This document shows, piece after piece, positions 32,476 to 40,237 of a stretch of 42,932 nucleotides of DNA. Under the pieces are notes generated by a model, which made no database searches, was not told the origin of the DNA, and saw nothing but the letters and a program-made list of their open reading frames with translations. The stretch is from JAAGZL01 sp964628835. GTDB lineage: Bacteria; Pseudomonadota; Gammaproteobacteria; Chromatiales; Chromatiaceae. Numbering within the stretch: position 1 is the first letter of the stretch; each line of letters starts with the position of its first letter. The stretch lies in assembly GCA_964628835.1 (NCBI GenBank), contig CAZVME010000023.1:1-42932 (forward strand), given 5' to 3'. The position numbers and the translations under genes are program-made.

Positions 32476-33576
32476 TTATATGCGCATTGGCATAACGACA
32501 TATCTACTGCTATCACTCTCCTGTGCTCTGATCAGGCAACTGCTGTTTTCATCCTTAAGTTCGAGGACTACATTGTCTTCATCTATTACGGAAAGTACTT
32601 CTATCAGATAGCCAACATTGAAGCCTATAACCAGTTTCTCGCCAGCATAATCAATTTCCAGCTCTTCCTTTGCCTCTTCCTGTTCTGGATTATGTGCGAG
32701 TAGTTCCAGATTGTCCGGCTCGAAATTAAACCGTATACCGCGATATTTCTCATTTGAGAGGATGGATGTCCTTTGCAGCGCCTGGCGCATGCCTTCACGG
32801 TCTACCACAACCTGTTTATCAGTCCCCATCGGTACAACTTTCTGATAGTCAGGAAATTTCCCATCAATAAGTTTAGAGGTAAAAATGGTTTTCCCCATGA
32901 TGATTCTGATGTTGTTGGAACCTACCTCTATGGCCACCTCACGTTCGCTATCTTCCAACATTCTGCCAAGTTCAAGTACTGCCTTTCTGGGCACTATGAT
33001 CTGAAAGTCCTCATCTCCCGCCACTCCTTCACTCACTTCACTCATAGCTAATCGGTGACCATCAGTTGCAACAGAGCGCAGTACTCCATCCTTCATCTCA
33101 AGTAGCAATCCGTTCAGATAGTAACGAACATCCTGTTGTGCCATAGCAAACTGAGTCTTCTCGATCAGGCGTTTTAGTATCCTCTCTGGCGCCTTTATAC
33201 CCTTGATGGCTCCCTCCATTTCTATAGCCGGGTAATCCTTTGCCGGTAGAATCCCTAGGGTAAATCTACTTCTCCCTGCCATGATCACTGCCTTTTCTCC
33301 CTGTATATCCATGGATATCTCAGAGTTATCCGGTAGGGCTCGGCATATATCTATTAGCTTGCGTGCAGGAAGGGTGAAGTCCATCTCTTCCCCCTTAGTC
33401 ACTGTGGCCTCTGTTTTGAGTTCTACCTCAAGATCTGTTGCTGTTATCCTGAGTTTGTTCTGATCAGCATTGATCAGTATGTTGGCAAGAATAGGTAAGG
33501 TTTGTCTCTTTTCCACTACCCCTCCTACCATCATCAGGGGCTTGAGTAACTCTTCTCTGTTTGTGACTATTTTCAT
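32476..33576 (-). CDS. dnaN: DNA polymerase III beta subunit (sliding clamp)
   Basis: DnaN forms the ring clamp that tethers polymerase III. The 366-residue length and three-fold repeat architecture fit, with MKIVTNREELLKPLMMVGGVVEKRQTLPIL at the start, DVRYYLNGLLLE in the middle and the C-terminal VVMPMRI that completes the client-binding pocket. The ribosome site is weak. It is separated from dnaA by a 219-bp AT-rich stretch with DnaA boxes, and 65 bases separate it from recF. Confidence 0.98.
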   Translation of the reverse strand: MKIVTNREELLKPLMMVGGVVEKRQTLPILANILINADQNKLRITATDLEVELKTEATVTKGEEMDFTLPARKLIDICRALPDNSEISMDIQGEKAVIMAGRSRFTLGILPAKDYPAIEMEGAIKGIKAPERILKRLIEKTQFAMAQQDVRYYLNGLLLEMKDGVLRSVATDGHRLAMSEVSEGVAGDEDFQIIVPRKAVLELGRMLEDSEREVAIEVGSNNIRIIMGKTIFTSKLIDGKFPDYQKVVPMGTDKQVVVDREGMRQALQRTSILSNEKYRGIRFNFEPDNLELLAHNPEQEEAKEELEIDYAGEKLVIGFNVGYLIEVLSVIDEDNVVLELKDENSSCLIRAQESDSSRYVVMPMRI

Positions 33577-33740
33577 GTTTAAGCTCTCTTAAACAAATAT
33601 AAGATATTTATATTTAGTTATTACTATTAGTGTTGTTGATAACTACAATAAACAGTTGTTTTTTATTTAATTTCCGTATGTTACAGCCACTAATACTTGT
33701 TAGTAACTGCCTAATCCTTGGTTAACCATCGGTAGTAACC

Positions 33741-33749
33741 TGTGGATAA
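33741..33749 (-). promoter_or_regulatory. DnaA box
   Basis: TGTGGATAA is a perfect consensus DnaA box read on the minus strand (TTATCCACA). It lies 47 bases past the dnaA stop. Confidence 0.75.
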
Positions 33750-33775
33750 CTATAGGGTTCTTTTCGCCTTAGATT

Positions 33776-33784
33776 TTATCCACA
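33776..33784 (+). promoter_or_regulatory. DnaA box
   Basis: TTATCCACA is a perfect consensus DnaA box on the plus strand, 12 bases from the end of dnaA. Confidence 0.75.
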
Positions 33785-33795
33785 GTTTCTACACA

Positions 33796-35121
33796 TCAAC
33801 TTGTAAGAGTTCTAAACAGGTTTCCATAATCCTCATCTACGCGGTGGTCACTCTCCTTTAGCTCTGCGATCTTCCGTGTGGCGTAGAGTACAGTGGTGTG
33901 ATCTCGACCCCCGAACGCACTTCCAATCTCTGGAAGGCTGTGGTTTGTGAGCTCTTTTGCCAGGGACATCGCAATCTGACGCGGCCTGGCAATAGTCCTA
34001 CTTCTGGTGCTGGATAGAAGCTCTGATGTTCGAATCTTATAGTATTCTGCTACAGTCTTCTGGATGTTTTCGATCGTCACCAGCTTATCCTGAGCGGCCA
34101 GCATATCCCGCAATGCCTCTTTTGCAAACTCTAATGTTATTGGCCGACCGGTAAATTCTGCATTTGCCACTATGCGTCTTAGTGCCCCCTCCAACTCGCG
34201 GATGTTTGATCTGACCCGGTTGCCGATGAAGAAGGCTACCTCGTTGGGGAAGTCTACACCAAACAGTTGAACCGCCTTGCCCTTAATAATGGCAACCCTG
34301 GTCTCCAGGTCAGGTGGCTCAATAGCCACGGTTAGCCCCCAACCGAAACGGGACCTTAACCGCTCTTCCAGCCCTGTTACTTCCTTGGGGAAACGGTCAC
34401 TGGTGAGGATAATTTGCTGTTTGGACTCAAACAGGGCATTGAAGGTGTGAAAGAACTCCTCCTGTGAGCGCTCTTTCCCGGCGAAGAACTGCACGTCATC
34501 AATAAGCAGTGCATTTACAGACCTGTATTCGCGTTTAAAATCATCGATTTTGTTGTGTTGTAAAGCCCTTACCATGGCGGAAACAAAACCCTCTGAATGT
34601 TTGTACAGGACCGTGGCAGAGGGGTTTCTCTTCAGGATTGAGTTACCTATGGCGTGCATCAGATGGGTCTTGCCGAGACCTACGCCGCCATAAATAAACA
34701 GTGGGTTATAGGCCTGGCCTGGATTTCCCCCAATCTGGATGGATGCCGCTCTGGCCAGCTGGTTGGATTTGCCTTCAACAAAGGTATCGAACACAAAGTC
34801 TGGGTTTAGATTGCTTTTAACCTGTGGCCGTAATCGGTTTTGGCTCTCCTTAATCTGGCTGCTTTCCGGCTCGCTCTGGCGTCTACTACCACCTATACCT
34901 ATGGTGACTTGATTGATCCGGCCGTTGGAGATCTGCTCCAGGTGCAGGGTAATCTGTTCTTGATAGTGATTCTTGACCCAGTCTAGAACGAATTTGTTGG
35001 GGGCGAACAGCATCAGCTCTGTACCCTCTTCATCTGCCTGCAGAGGCCGAATCCATGTGTTGAATTCCTGATCAGAGAGCTCGCTTTCCAGATGCTCTAT
35101 GCATCTATTCCATAGAGTCAC
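33796..35121 (-). CDS. dnaA: Chromosomal replication initiator DnaA
   Basis: DnaA binds DnaA boxes and opens the origin. The 441-residue protein has all four domains. Domain I (about 1-85) is followed by a short linker. The AAA+ core (from about 108) has NPLFIYGGVGLGKTHLMHAIG as Walker A, NALLIDDVQFFAGKE as Walker B and SRFGWGLTVAIEPPDLETR. The C-terminal DNA-binding domain carries SRTIARPRQIAMSLAKEL and GGRDHTTVLYA. The start is GTG at 35121 behind a GGGGAA stretch. The gene diverges from rpmH. Confidence 0.98.
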   Translation of the reverse strand: MTLWNRCIEHLESELSDQEFNTWIRPLQADEEGTELMLFAPNKFVLDWVKNHYQEQITLHLEQISNGRINQVTIGIGGSRRQSEPESSQIKESQNRLRPQVKSNLNPDFVFDTFVEGKSNQLARAASIQIGGNPGQAYNPLFIYGGVGLGKTHLMHAIGNSILKRNPSATVLYKHSEGFVSAMVRALQHNKIDDFKREYRSVNALLIDDVQFFAGKERSQEEFFHTFNALFESKQQIILTSDRFPKEVTGLEERLRSRFGWGLTVAIEPPDLETRVAIIKGKAVQLFGVDFPNEVAFFIGNRVRSNIRELEGALRRIVANAEFTGRPITLEFAKEALRDMLAAQDKLVTIENIQKTVAEYYKIRTSELLSSTRSRTIARPRQIAMSLAKELTNHSLPEIGSAFGGRDHTTVLYATRKIAELKESDHRVDEDYGNLFRTLTS

Positions 35122-35240
35122 AGTGCTTCCCCGCTACTGTTGCTAAGTTTCTTCAAATTTATTCTCGTACAACCCACTCAGGTTTTTTGGTTTTAGGGTG
35201 GAATTTATTCAGCATCTGAGTCTACATAAAAGTATAAAAG

Positions 35241-35249
35241 TTATCCACA
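35241..35249 (+). promoter_or_regulatory. DnaA box
   Basis: TTATCCACA is a perfect match 120 bp upstream of the dnaA start, placed for DnaA autorepression or origin binding. Confidence 0.75.
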
Positions 35250-35414
35250 GCTTCGGATTAGTTGTGCATCGTTCTCACGCAATGGCTTCTAGCTGACCGC
35301 ATTTGGTAGATTTTGTGTGTATTCATATAGATACAATACGTACAGGGTATTTATTGTATGGGTATTGGTGCTATCAGGTTAAAAGCCAGATGGTAGATTA
35401 GGGTGTAATTTATA

Positions 35415-35444
35415 TTGACATGGGTGCACTTATCAAAGTACTCT
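35415..35444 (+). promoter_or_regulatory. Sigma-70 promoter for rpmH-rnpA
   Basis: A perfect -35 TTGACA (35415-35420) is followed after 18 bases by TACTCT, a poor -10 (35439-35444). The predicted start is near 35451, about 60 bases before the rpmH ATG. Confidence 0.5.
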
Positions 35445-35509
35445 AAGCGCCTTTTTTTCCAGGCCTTTTAGCAATTTCTGCTAGTGGCCATAATTTTTGG
35501 TGGATCGGC

Positions 35510-35644
35510 ATGAAAAGAACATTTCAACCCAGTACTCTAAAGCGGGCACGCACCCACGGTTTTCGCGCACGTATGGCAACACGCAATGGCCGTAAGGTCA
35601 TCAACGCCCGTCGCGCCAAAGGCCGAGCTAGATTGACCCCGTAA
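35510..35644 (+). CDS. rpmH: 50S ribosomal protein L34
   Basis: L34 is a 44-residue, very basic ribosomal protein. The sequence begins MKRTFQPSTLKRARTHGFRA and ends with an Arg/Lys-rich stretch up to LTP, which matches the family from end to end. GGTGG lies a few bases upstream of the ATG. It is the first gene of rpmH-rnpA and diverges from dnaA as in most bacteria. Confidence 0.97.
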   Translation: MKRTFQPSTLKRARTHGFRARMATRNGRKVINARRAKGRARLTP

Positions 35645-35648
35645 ATAT

Positions 35649-36029
35649 TTGTTTTCCGTGCTGATCAAGAAGGCAGGCTTTCCCCGTGATAGCAGGCTTT
35701 TGCAGCCAGCACAGTATCGATCGGTTTTTCAGCGTCCAATTAAGAGTACAGATGACTGTTTTACGGTACTCTGTCGTTCCACATGCCGCGCAACGCCCAG
35801 ACTTGGTCTGGCCGTATCCAAGAAGTATGCACGTCTGGCCGTGGACAGAAACCGTATTAAAAGAGTTATACGCGAGAGCTTTCGCCACCACGGGGAAGGA
35901 TTGGGCGGGATTGATTGTGTGGTGCTCAATCGAAAGGGCACTGGCAGTATGAGTAACACGCTTCTGTCTGATTCCCTTAGCCGCCATTGGAAAAGGCTGC
36001 AAAAAAAGGTCGCCTCTGACAAGGGCTAG
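35649..36029 (+). CDS. rnpA: Ribonuclease P protein component
   Basis: RnpA is the protein partner of the RNase P ribozyme, which trims tRNA 5' ends. The product has the family pattern FPRDSRLLQPAQYRSVFQ, LGLAVSKKYARLAVDRNRIKRVIRESFR (RNR basic motif) and a helical C terminus. No ATG is available. TTG at 35649 gives 126 residues and GTG at 35658 gives 123; neither has a ribosome site, so translation probably depends on rpmH 4 bases upstream. yidD, which usually overlaps the end of rnpA, is missing. Confidence 0.93.
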   Translation: MFSVLIKKAGFPRDSRLLQPAQYRSVFQRPIKSTDDCFTVLCRSTCRATPRLGLAVSKKYARLAVDRNRIKRVIRESFRHHGEGLGGIDCVVLNRKGTGSMSNTLLSDSLSRHWKRLQKKVASDKG

Positions 36030-36105
36030 TCGTTACTCGATCTGGAAAGCCAAAGTTACTACTAGCCTCTTCATATTTTTTACTTAAAGTTATCTGAGAC
36101 CGTAC

Positions 36106-37803
36106 ATGGATAATCTGCGCCTTATCTTGGTATTCGCCCTGGTTCTAGTTTCTATGCTGTTGTGGCAGGCTTGGCAGGAGGATTATGGACCCGCATCCGC
36201 CGAGCCCACTGCAATCGGGACCCAAACCCAGCAGGTACCAGCAATATCGGATACCCCGGTAACGACTGGTTCTGGCGCAACATCGGTACCGGATATCAAG
36301 GTCACCAGCAGCAACAGCCCTCAGGTCAAGGCGGAGATGCCGGCGGTTGCCAGCGCGGCTTCCACACCCGGAGTATCCATCTCGGTTCAGACAGATCTGT
36401 TCCGTCTGGATATAGATACCAAGGGCGGTACCGTCAAGAACATGTTCCTGATGGATTATCCGTTGACTCTGGAGAACCCGGAAGAGAAATTTCAGCTGAT
36501 GCGCGGGCAAAGCCCGGGGCTGTTTATCGCCCAGTCCGGCTTGATCGGTACAGATAAGGCGTTGGCGCCATCCCATGAGAGTCAGTACTCCGTGAGCAGT
36601 GATAGCTTTGAGATGGAGCAGGGCAAGGATAGCCTCACTGTGAATCTGGATTGGTCACACCCCAGTGGGGTAGTGGTCACCAAGCGCTATATCTTTACCC
36701 GCGGTTCTTACCGGGTGCAGGTGCAGCACATCGTGAAGAACGGCTCCGACCAGCCCTGGTCCGGACGTGAGTACAAGCAGTTGCAACGCAGCCCGGATGC
36801 AGAGAGCGGTAGTGCCTTCATGTACACCTACACCGGCGCCGCCATCTACACCCCGGACAACAAGTATGAGAAAGTCGCCTTCGATGATATGGAGGAGGCC
36901 AAGCTTAGCCTGGATGTAAAGGGTGGCTGGATCGCCATGCTGCAACACTACTTCATCGGCTCCTGGGTTCCGCAGCCGGATGAGGAGAACCACTTTTATA
37001 CCGAGGTATACTCTGGTGAGCGCTATGCCGTGGGCTCATATACCCCGTCGGTGACAGTGGCCAAGGGTGCAGACTATACCTTCAACAGTTCACTGGTTGC
37101 GGGACCAAAACTACAAAATGAGCTGAAAGAGATCGCCCCGGGTTTGGAGCTGACGGTGGACTACGGCTGGTTGACCATCCTGGCCCAACCCATCTTCTGG
37201 CTGTTGGGTAAGATACATTCCCTGGTTGGTAACTGGGGCTGGTCTATCATCTTCCTGACCATGCTGATCAAGCTGGCCTTCTTCAAGTTGTCCGAGGCCA
37301 GCTACAAATCCATGGCCAACATGCGGCGGATGACCCCGCGCATGACCGCACTGAAAGAGCGTTTCGGTGATGACAAGCAGGCCCTGAATCAGGCCATGAT
37401 GGATCTGTATAAAAAAGAGAAGATCAACCCCCTGGGTGGTTGTCTCCCCATACTGGTGCAGATTCCGGTGTTTATCGCCCTCTACTGGGTGTTGTTGGAG
37501 AGCGTGGAACTGCGCCAGGCGCCGTTTATGTTCTGGCTGAACGACCTCTCTGTTAAGGACCCGTTCTATGTACTGCCGGTGATCATGGGTGTCTCCATGT
37601 TCATCCAGCAGAAGCTGAATCCACCACCACCCGATCCCATGCAGGCCAAGATCATGATGGCGTTGCCATTTATCTTTACCGTCATGTTCGCCACCTTCCC
37701 TGCCGGACTGGTGCTGTACTGGGTGGTCAACAATATCCTCTCCATCGCCCAGCAGTGGTACATCACCATGCAGATGGAAAAGGCCACCAAGGCCACAAAG
37801 TAA
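36106..37803 (+). CDS. yidC: Membrane protein insertase YidC
   Basis: YidC inserts and folds inner-membrane proteins alone or with SecYEG. The 565-residue protein has the proteobacterial layout: an N-terminal membrane anchor (about 4-20), a Thr/Ser/Pro-rich linker, a large periplasmic beta-domain (about 75-340) with KNMFLMDYPLTLENP, and five C-terminal membrane helices containing GWSIIFLTMLIKLAFF, NPLGGCLPILVQIPVFIALYW and FPAGLVLYWVVNN. The ribosome site is weak. It is followed by a 224-bp inverted-repeat element and then mnmE. Confidence 0.97.
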   Translation: MDNLRLILVFALVLVSMLLWQAWQEDYGPASAEPTAIGTQTQQVPAISDTPVTTGSGATSVPDIKVTSSNSPQVKAEMPAVASAASTPGVSISVQTDLFRLDIDTKGGTVKNMFLMDYPLTLENPEEKFQLMRGQSPGLFIAQSGLIGTDKALAPSHESQYSVSSDSFEMEQGKDSLTVNLDWSHPSGVVVTKRYIFTRGSYRVQVQHIVKNGSDQPWSGREYKQLQRSPDAESGSAFMYTYTGAAIYTPDNKYEKVAFDDMEEAKLSLDVKGGWIAMLQHYFIGSWVPQPDEENHFYTEVYSGERYAVGSYTPSVTVAKGADYTFNSSLVAGPKLQNELKEIAPGLELTVDYGWLTILAQPIFWLLGKIHSLVGNWGWSIIFLTMLIKLAFFKLSEASYKSMANMRRMTPRMTALKERFGDDKQALNQAMMDLYKKEKINPLGGCLPILVQIPVFIALYWVLLESVELRQAPFMFWLNDLSVKDPFYVLPVIMGVSMFIQQKLNPPPPDPMQAKIMMALPFIFTVMFATFPAGLVLYWVVNNILSIAQQWYITMQMEKATKATK

Positions 37804-37818
37804 AACCAACCTGAGGCA

Positions 37819-38042
37819 AGTACTCCTTCCACATGATAAGTTAGGATACATCCAGTCAGAAAGTGGTTAGCTGCTAGGCGTGCGACCGCAGGACTAGCGG
37901 TAGCTAATTCAAGGGAGCACCCCAAATCAGCCAATGCTGCGTTGCACTCCTTGGAAAGGGCATGCCATTCCCTGCGGAATGCGCCTTGCCTTGGCTGATT
38001 TGGGAAGCTCTGTATCCTAACTTATCATGTGGAAGGAGTACT
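37819..38042. repeat. 224-bp element with 32-bp perfect inverted ends between yidC and mnmE
   Basis: The left arm (37819-37850) and right arm (38011-38042) are exact reverse complements over 32 bp. Inside are further stems: an interrupted repeat with TTAGCT/AGCTAA ends (37867-37907) and a 14-bp perfect inverted repeat (37921-37934 with 37991-38004) that continues after two mismatches as GAGC/GCTC. The element begins 15 bases after the yidC stop and ends 5 bases before the mnmE GTG; the right arm contains the mnmE ribosome site AAGGAG. It encodes no protein. It fits a MITE or other small structured repeat. No clear target duplication flanks it; ACCTG occurs near both sides but not exactly adjacent. 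Confidence 0.8.
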
Positions 38043-38047
38043 GACCT

Positions 38048-39394
38048 GTGACAGAGCAGGAGACCATAACCGCCATTGCCACCCCGCCAGGATATGGAGG
38101 GGTGGGCATAGTACGGGTCTCGGGTCCGGCCGTTTGCCGCATAACCACTGAGATCCTGGGTGGGATCCCCCAACCCAGACAGGCCGAGGTTGCGAATTTC
38201 CGCAACGCCGACGGCCACACCATCGATGGCGGCATCGCCCTGTTTTTCCCCAATCCCCACTCCTTTACCGGGGAAGATGTCTTAGAGCTGCAGGGCCATG
38301 GTGGCCCGGTGGTCATGGACCTGTTGTTGCAACGAGTGCTGGAGTTGGGTGCACGTCTGGCCCAGCCGGGCGAGTTCAGTCAGCGTGCCTTTCTTAATGG
38401 CAAGCTGGATCTGGCCCAGGCTGAGGCCATTGCCGACCTGATTGAATCTGGCACTGAGGCGGCGGCAAAACTGGCGGTGCGTTCCCTGGCAGGGGAGTTC
38501 TCAGACCGCATCAACATCCTGATACATGCCGTCACTCAACTGCGTATGTATGTGGAGGCGGCCATAGACTTTCCTGAGGAGGAGATAGACTTCCTGGCTG
38601 AGGGTAAAGTTAGTACTAACTTACGCGCCATCAAGGAACAGCTGGCGGATGTACAGAAAAGTGCCGCAGTGGGGCGATTGATGAGGGATGGACTTACCCT
38701 GGTGATTGCCGGCCCACCCAATGCCGGAAAATCCAGTATTATGAACCGGCTCTCAGGACGGGATACTGCCATAGTCACCGATGTCCCCGGCACCACCCGT
38801 GACCTACTGAAAGAGCAGATCCAGATCGATGGCCTGCCCCTGCACCTGATTGATACCGCCGGTCTGCGCGATAGTGCCGACCAGGTGGAGCGGGAGGGCA
38901 TCCGCCGAGCCCGAGAACAGATCGCCAATGCCGATCGGGTGTTGTGGGTGTTCGATGATCAGGTCGATCCGCAGCATGCGGCATTCGAGCATAGCAGTCT
39001 GCCGTCGGACGTACCTGTAACCTTCATCCGCAACAAGATAGATCTCACCGGTCGGGAGCAGTCTGTTACTGAGACCGACAATGGTGCTGAAATTGCCATC
39101 TCCGCCCATAGTGACGAGGGTATCAACCTGCTGCGGGAGTATCTGAAACAGAGCGTGGGTTTCCATGGTGTGCAGGAGGGGGAGTTTCTGGCCCGACGTC
39201 GTCATCTGGATGCCCTGGAGCGGGCGGCCCAGCATCTGCTCGTTGGAGAGCAGGCCTTAGACCGTACCGGTTCAGGTGAACTTTTAGCGGAAGATCTGCG
39301 TCAGGTCCAGATGGCTCTGTCCGAGATCACCGGAGAGTTCACCGCCGATGACCTGCTGGGTGAGATCTTCTCCAGCTTTTGTATTGGTAAATAG
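38048..39394 (+). CDS. mnmE: tRNA modification GTPase MnmE
   Basis: MnmE, with MnmG, adds the cmnm5 group to wobble uridines. The 448-residue protein has the N-terminal folate-binding domain (TITAIATPPGYGGVGIVRVSG), a helical domain (about 120-210), and the inserted G domain with GPPNAGKSS (G1), TDVPGTTRD (G2), DTAG (G3) and NKID (G4). It ends in the essential C-terminal FCIGK. The start is GTG at 38048 with AAGGAG 9 bases upstream, inside the right arm of the inverted-repeat element. mnmG, its usual partner, does not follow. Confidence 0.97.
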   Translation: MTEQETITAIATPPGYGGVGIVRVSGPAVCRITTEILGGIPQPRQAEVANFRNADGHTIDGGIALFFPNPHSFTGEDVLELQGHGGPVVMDLLLQRVLELGARLAQPGEFSQRAFLNGKLDLAQAEAIADLIESGTEAAAKLAVRSLAGEFSDRINILIHAVTQLRMYVEAAIDFPEEEIDFLAEGKVSTNLRAIKEQLADVQKSAAVGRLMRDGLTLVIAGPPNAGKSSIMNRLSGRDTAIVTDVPGTTRDLLKEQIQIDGLPLHLIDTAGLRDSADQVEREGIRRAREQIANADRVLWVFDDQVDPQHAAFEHSSLPSDVPVTFIRNKIDLTGREQSVTETDNGAEIAISAHSDEGINLLREYLKQSVGFHGVQEGEFLARRRHLDALERAAQHLLVGEQALDRTGSGELLAEDLRQVQMALSEITGEFTADDLLGEIFSSFCIGK

Positions 39395-39606
39395 TTTTAT
39401 ATTCCAAGGCATCGGCTTTTTAAAACTAACCCCCCCCAGCCCTCACTACGGACATATACGGCAAATTGCCGTATTTCTGCTGAATTAGACAGCCGTATAA
39501 ACACGGTTCCCGTGTGGTATTAAGTCTGGTAGTCTGTTGATTCAAAGGAAATAAAAATCACAGGGAGCAGGTTGTTGATTTCTCAAATGAATAATATCCC
39601 CCGTAC
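39395..39606. other. Intergenic stretch after mnmE with palindromes
   Basis: It contains a run of eight C residues (39430-39437), a palindrome ATACGGCAA-A-TTGCCGTAT (39456-39474) that may end mnmE transcription, and a 6-bp hairpin ACACGG/CCGTGT (39501-39515). There is no credible gene. It is the junction between the conserved origin block and the cassette array. Confidence 0.45.
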
Positions 39607-39666
39607 ATCAAACGCACATGGCTGCGTTTGTAACACGGCCATGTGCTATTGATTTAACTGTTAGGT
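39607..39666. repeat. attC-like site with a degenerate outer core, start of the cassette array
   Basis: It ends in GTTAGGT (39660-39666), which fits the integron core GTTRRRY. An inverted repeat sits inside (ACATGGC 39616-39622 with GCCATGT 39638-39644, plus ATCAA/TTGAT). The matching left core RYYYAAC is not recognisable. The first cassette-like gene begins at the last two bases of the core. It could be a worn attC or an attI remnant. Confidence 0.4.
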
Positions 39667-40099
39667 GAATAATGTGTTTGAGGAATCGCTACTAATTTGG
39701 GCAGCAAACGCATTACTAGCAATTCATATGTTGTTTGTAATTTTCATGGTCGGTGGCCAAATCTTAATTTACCTAGGTCATTTCATGCAGTGGTTGTGGG
39801 TAAGAAATCCATGGTTCCGAGTCTTTCATCTTATTGGAATTGGGGTCGTGGTACTTCAGTCCTGGGTAGGCGTTTTATGTCCACTGACTATCTGGGAAAT
39901 GGCGCTTAGAGAAAGGGCTGGTACTGAAACTTATTCAGGCTCATTTATCCAGCATTGGCTTCAGTCTTTGCTTTACTACAGCGCGCCAGAATGGGTGTTT
40001 ATAATGTGCTACACGTTGTTTGGAAGTTTAGTTTTAGCAAGCTGGTTCATTGTGCGTCCTAATAGCTTTTCAAAAGGCCACAATGGTGCAATCACCTAA
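39665..40099 (+). CDS. DUF2784-family membrane protein (cassette gene 1)
   Basis: The 144-residue protein has four predicted membrane helices and the DUF2784 pattern HMLFVIFMVGGQILIYLG, WVGVLCPLTIWEMALR and SGSFIQHWL. The family function is unknown. It starts at a GTG directly on the preceding core site and its TAA stop lies inside the left core (ACCTAAC) of the following attC. That is exactly how integron cassette genes sit. Base composition is AT-richer than in mnmE. Confidence 0.8.
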   Translation: MNNVFEESLLIWAANALLAIHMLFVIFMVGGQILIYLGHFMQWLWVRNPWFRVFHLIGIGVVVLQSWVGVLCPLTIWEMALRERAGTETYSGSFIQHWLQSLLYYSAPEWVFIMCYTLFGSLVLASWFIVRPNSFSKGHNGAIT

Positions 40100-40234
40100 C
40101 AAGTTGCTGCAGTTCGTTCCGGCGCTTCGCGCCTCCACCGGACAGACAAAGCGCCGCGCCTTTTGTGCATTTGCTTCGCAAATTGTTACACAAAAAGCAC
40201 GTCACTTTGCCTGCCGCTGAGCAAGGCGTTAGGC
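40094..40234. repeat. attC: Integron attC site (141 bp)
   Basis: The left core is ACCTAAC (40094-40100, RYYYAAC) and the right core is GTTAGGC (40228-40234, GTTRRRY). Imperfect inner repeats pair TTGCTGCAG with CTGAGCAA, and further short stems are visible (GGCGCTTCGCGCC; TTTGTG...CACAAA; ATTTGCTTCGCAAAT). The length is at the top of the known attC range, as in Vibrio-type repeats. Confidence 0.88.
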
Positions 40235-40237
40235 TAT

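Larger units (their letters stand above)
33577..33795. other. oriC: dnaA-dnaN intergenic region with DnaA boxes, origin candidate
   Basis: This 219-bp stretch holds two perfect DnaA boxes, TGTGGATAA at 33741-33749 and TTATCCACA at 33776-33784 in opposite orientation, and a one-mismatch box TGTTGATAA at 33634-33642. Its dnaN side (about 33585-33690) is very AT-rich, as expected for an unwinding element. I saw no GATC site in it. It may be the origin, part of a bipartite origin with the region before rpmH, or an autoregulatory DnaA target. Confidence 0.55.
35122..35509. other. dnaA-rpmH divergent intergenic region (388 bp)
   Basis: It carries one perfect DnaA box (35241-35249), the promoter side for dnaA and an rpmH promoter (35415-35444). 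It is AT-rich around 35300-35415. In Pseudomonas the origin is placed between rpmH and dnaA, so this is a second origin candidate, though only one consensus DnaA box is visible. Confidence 0.5.
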
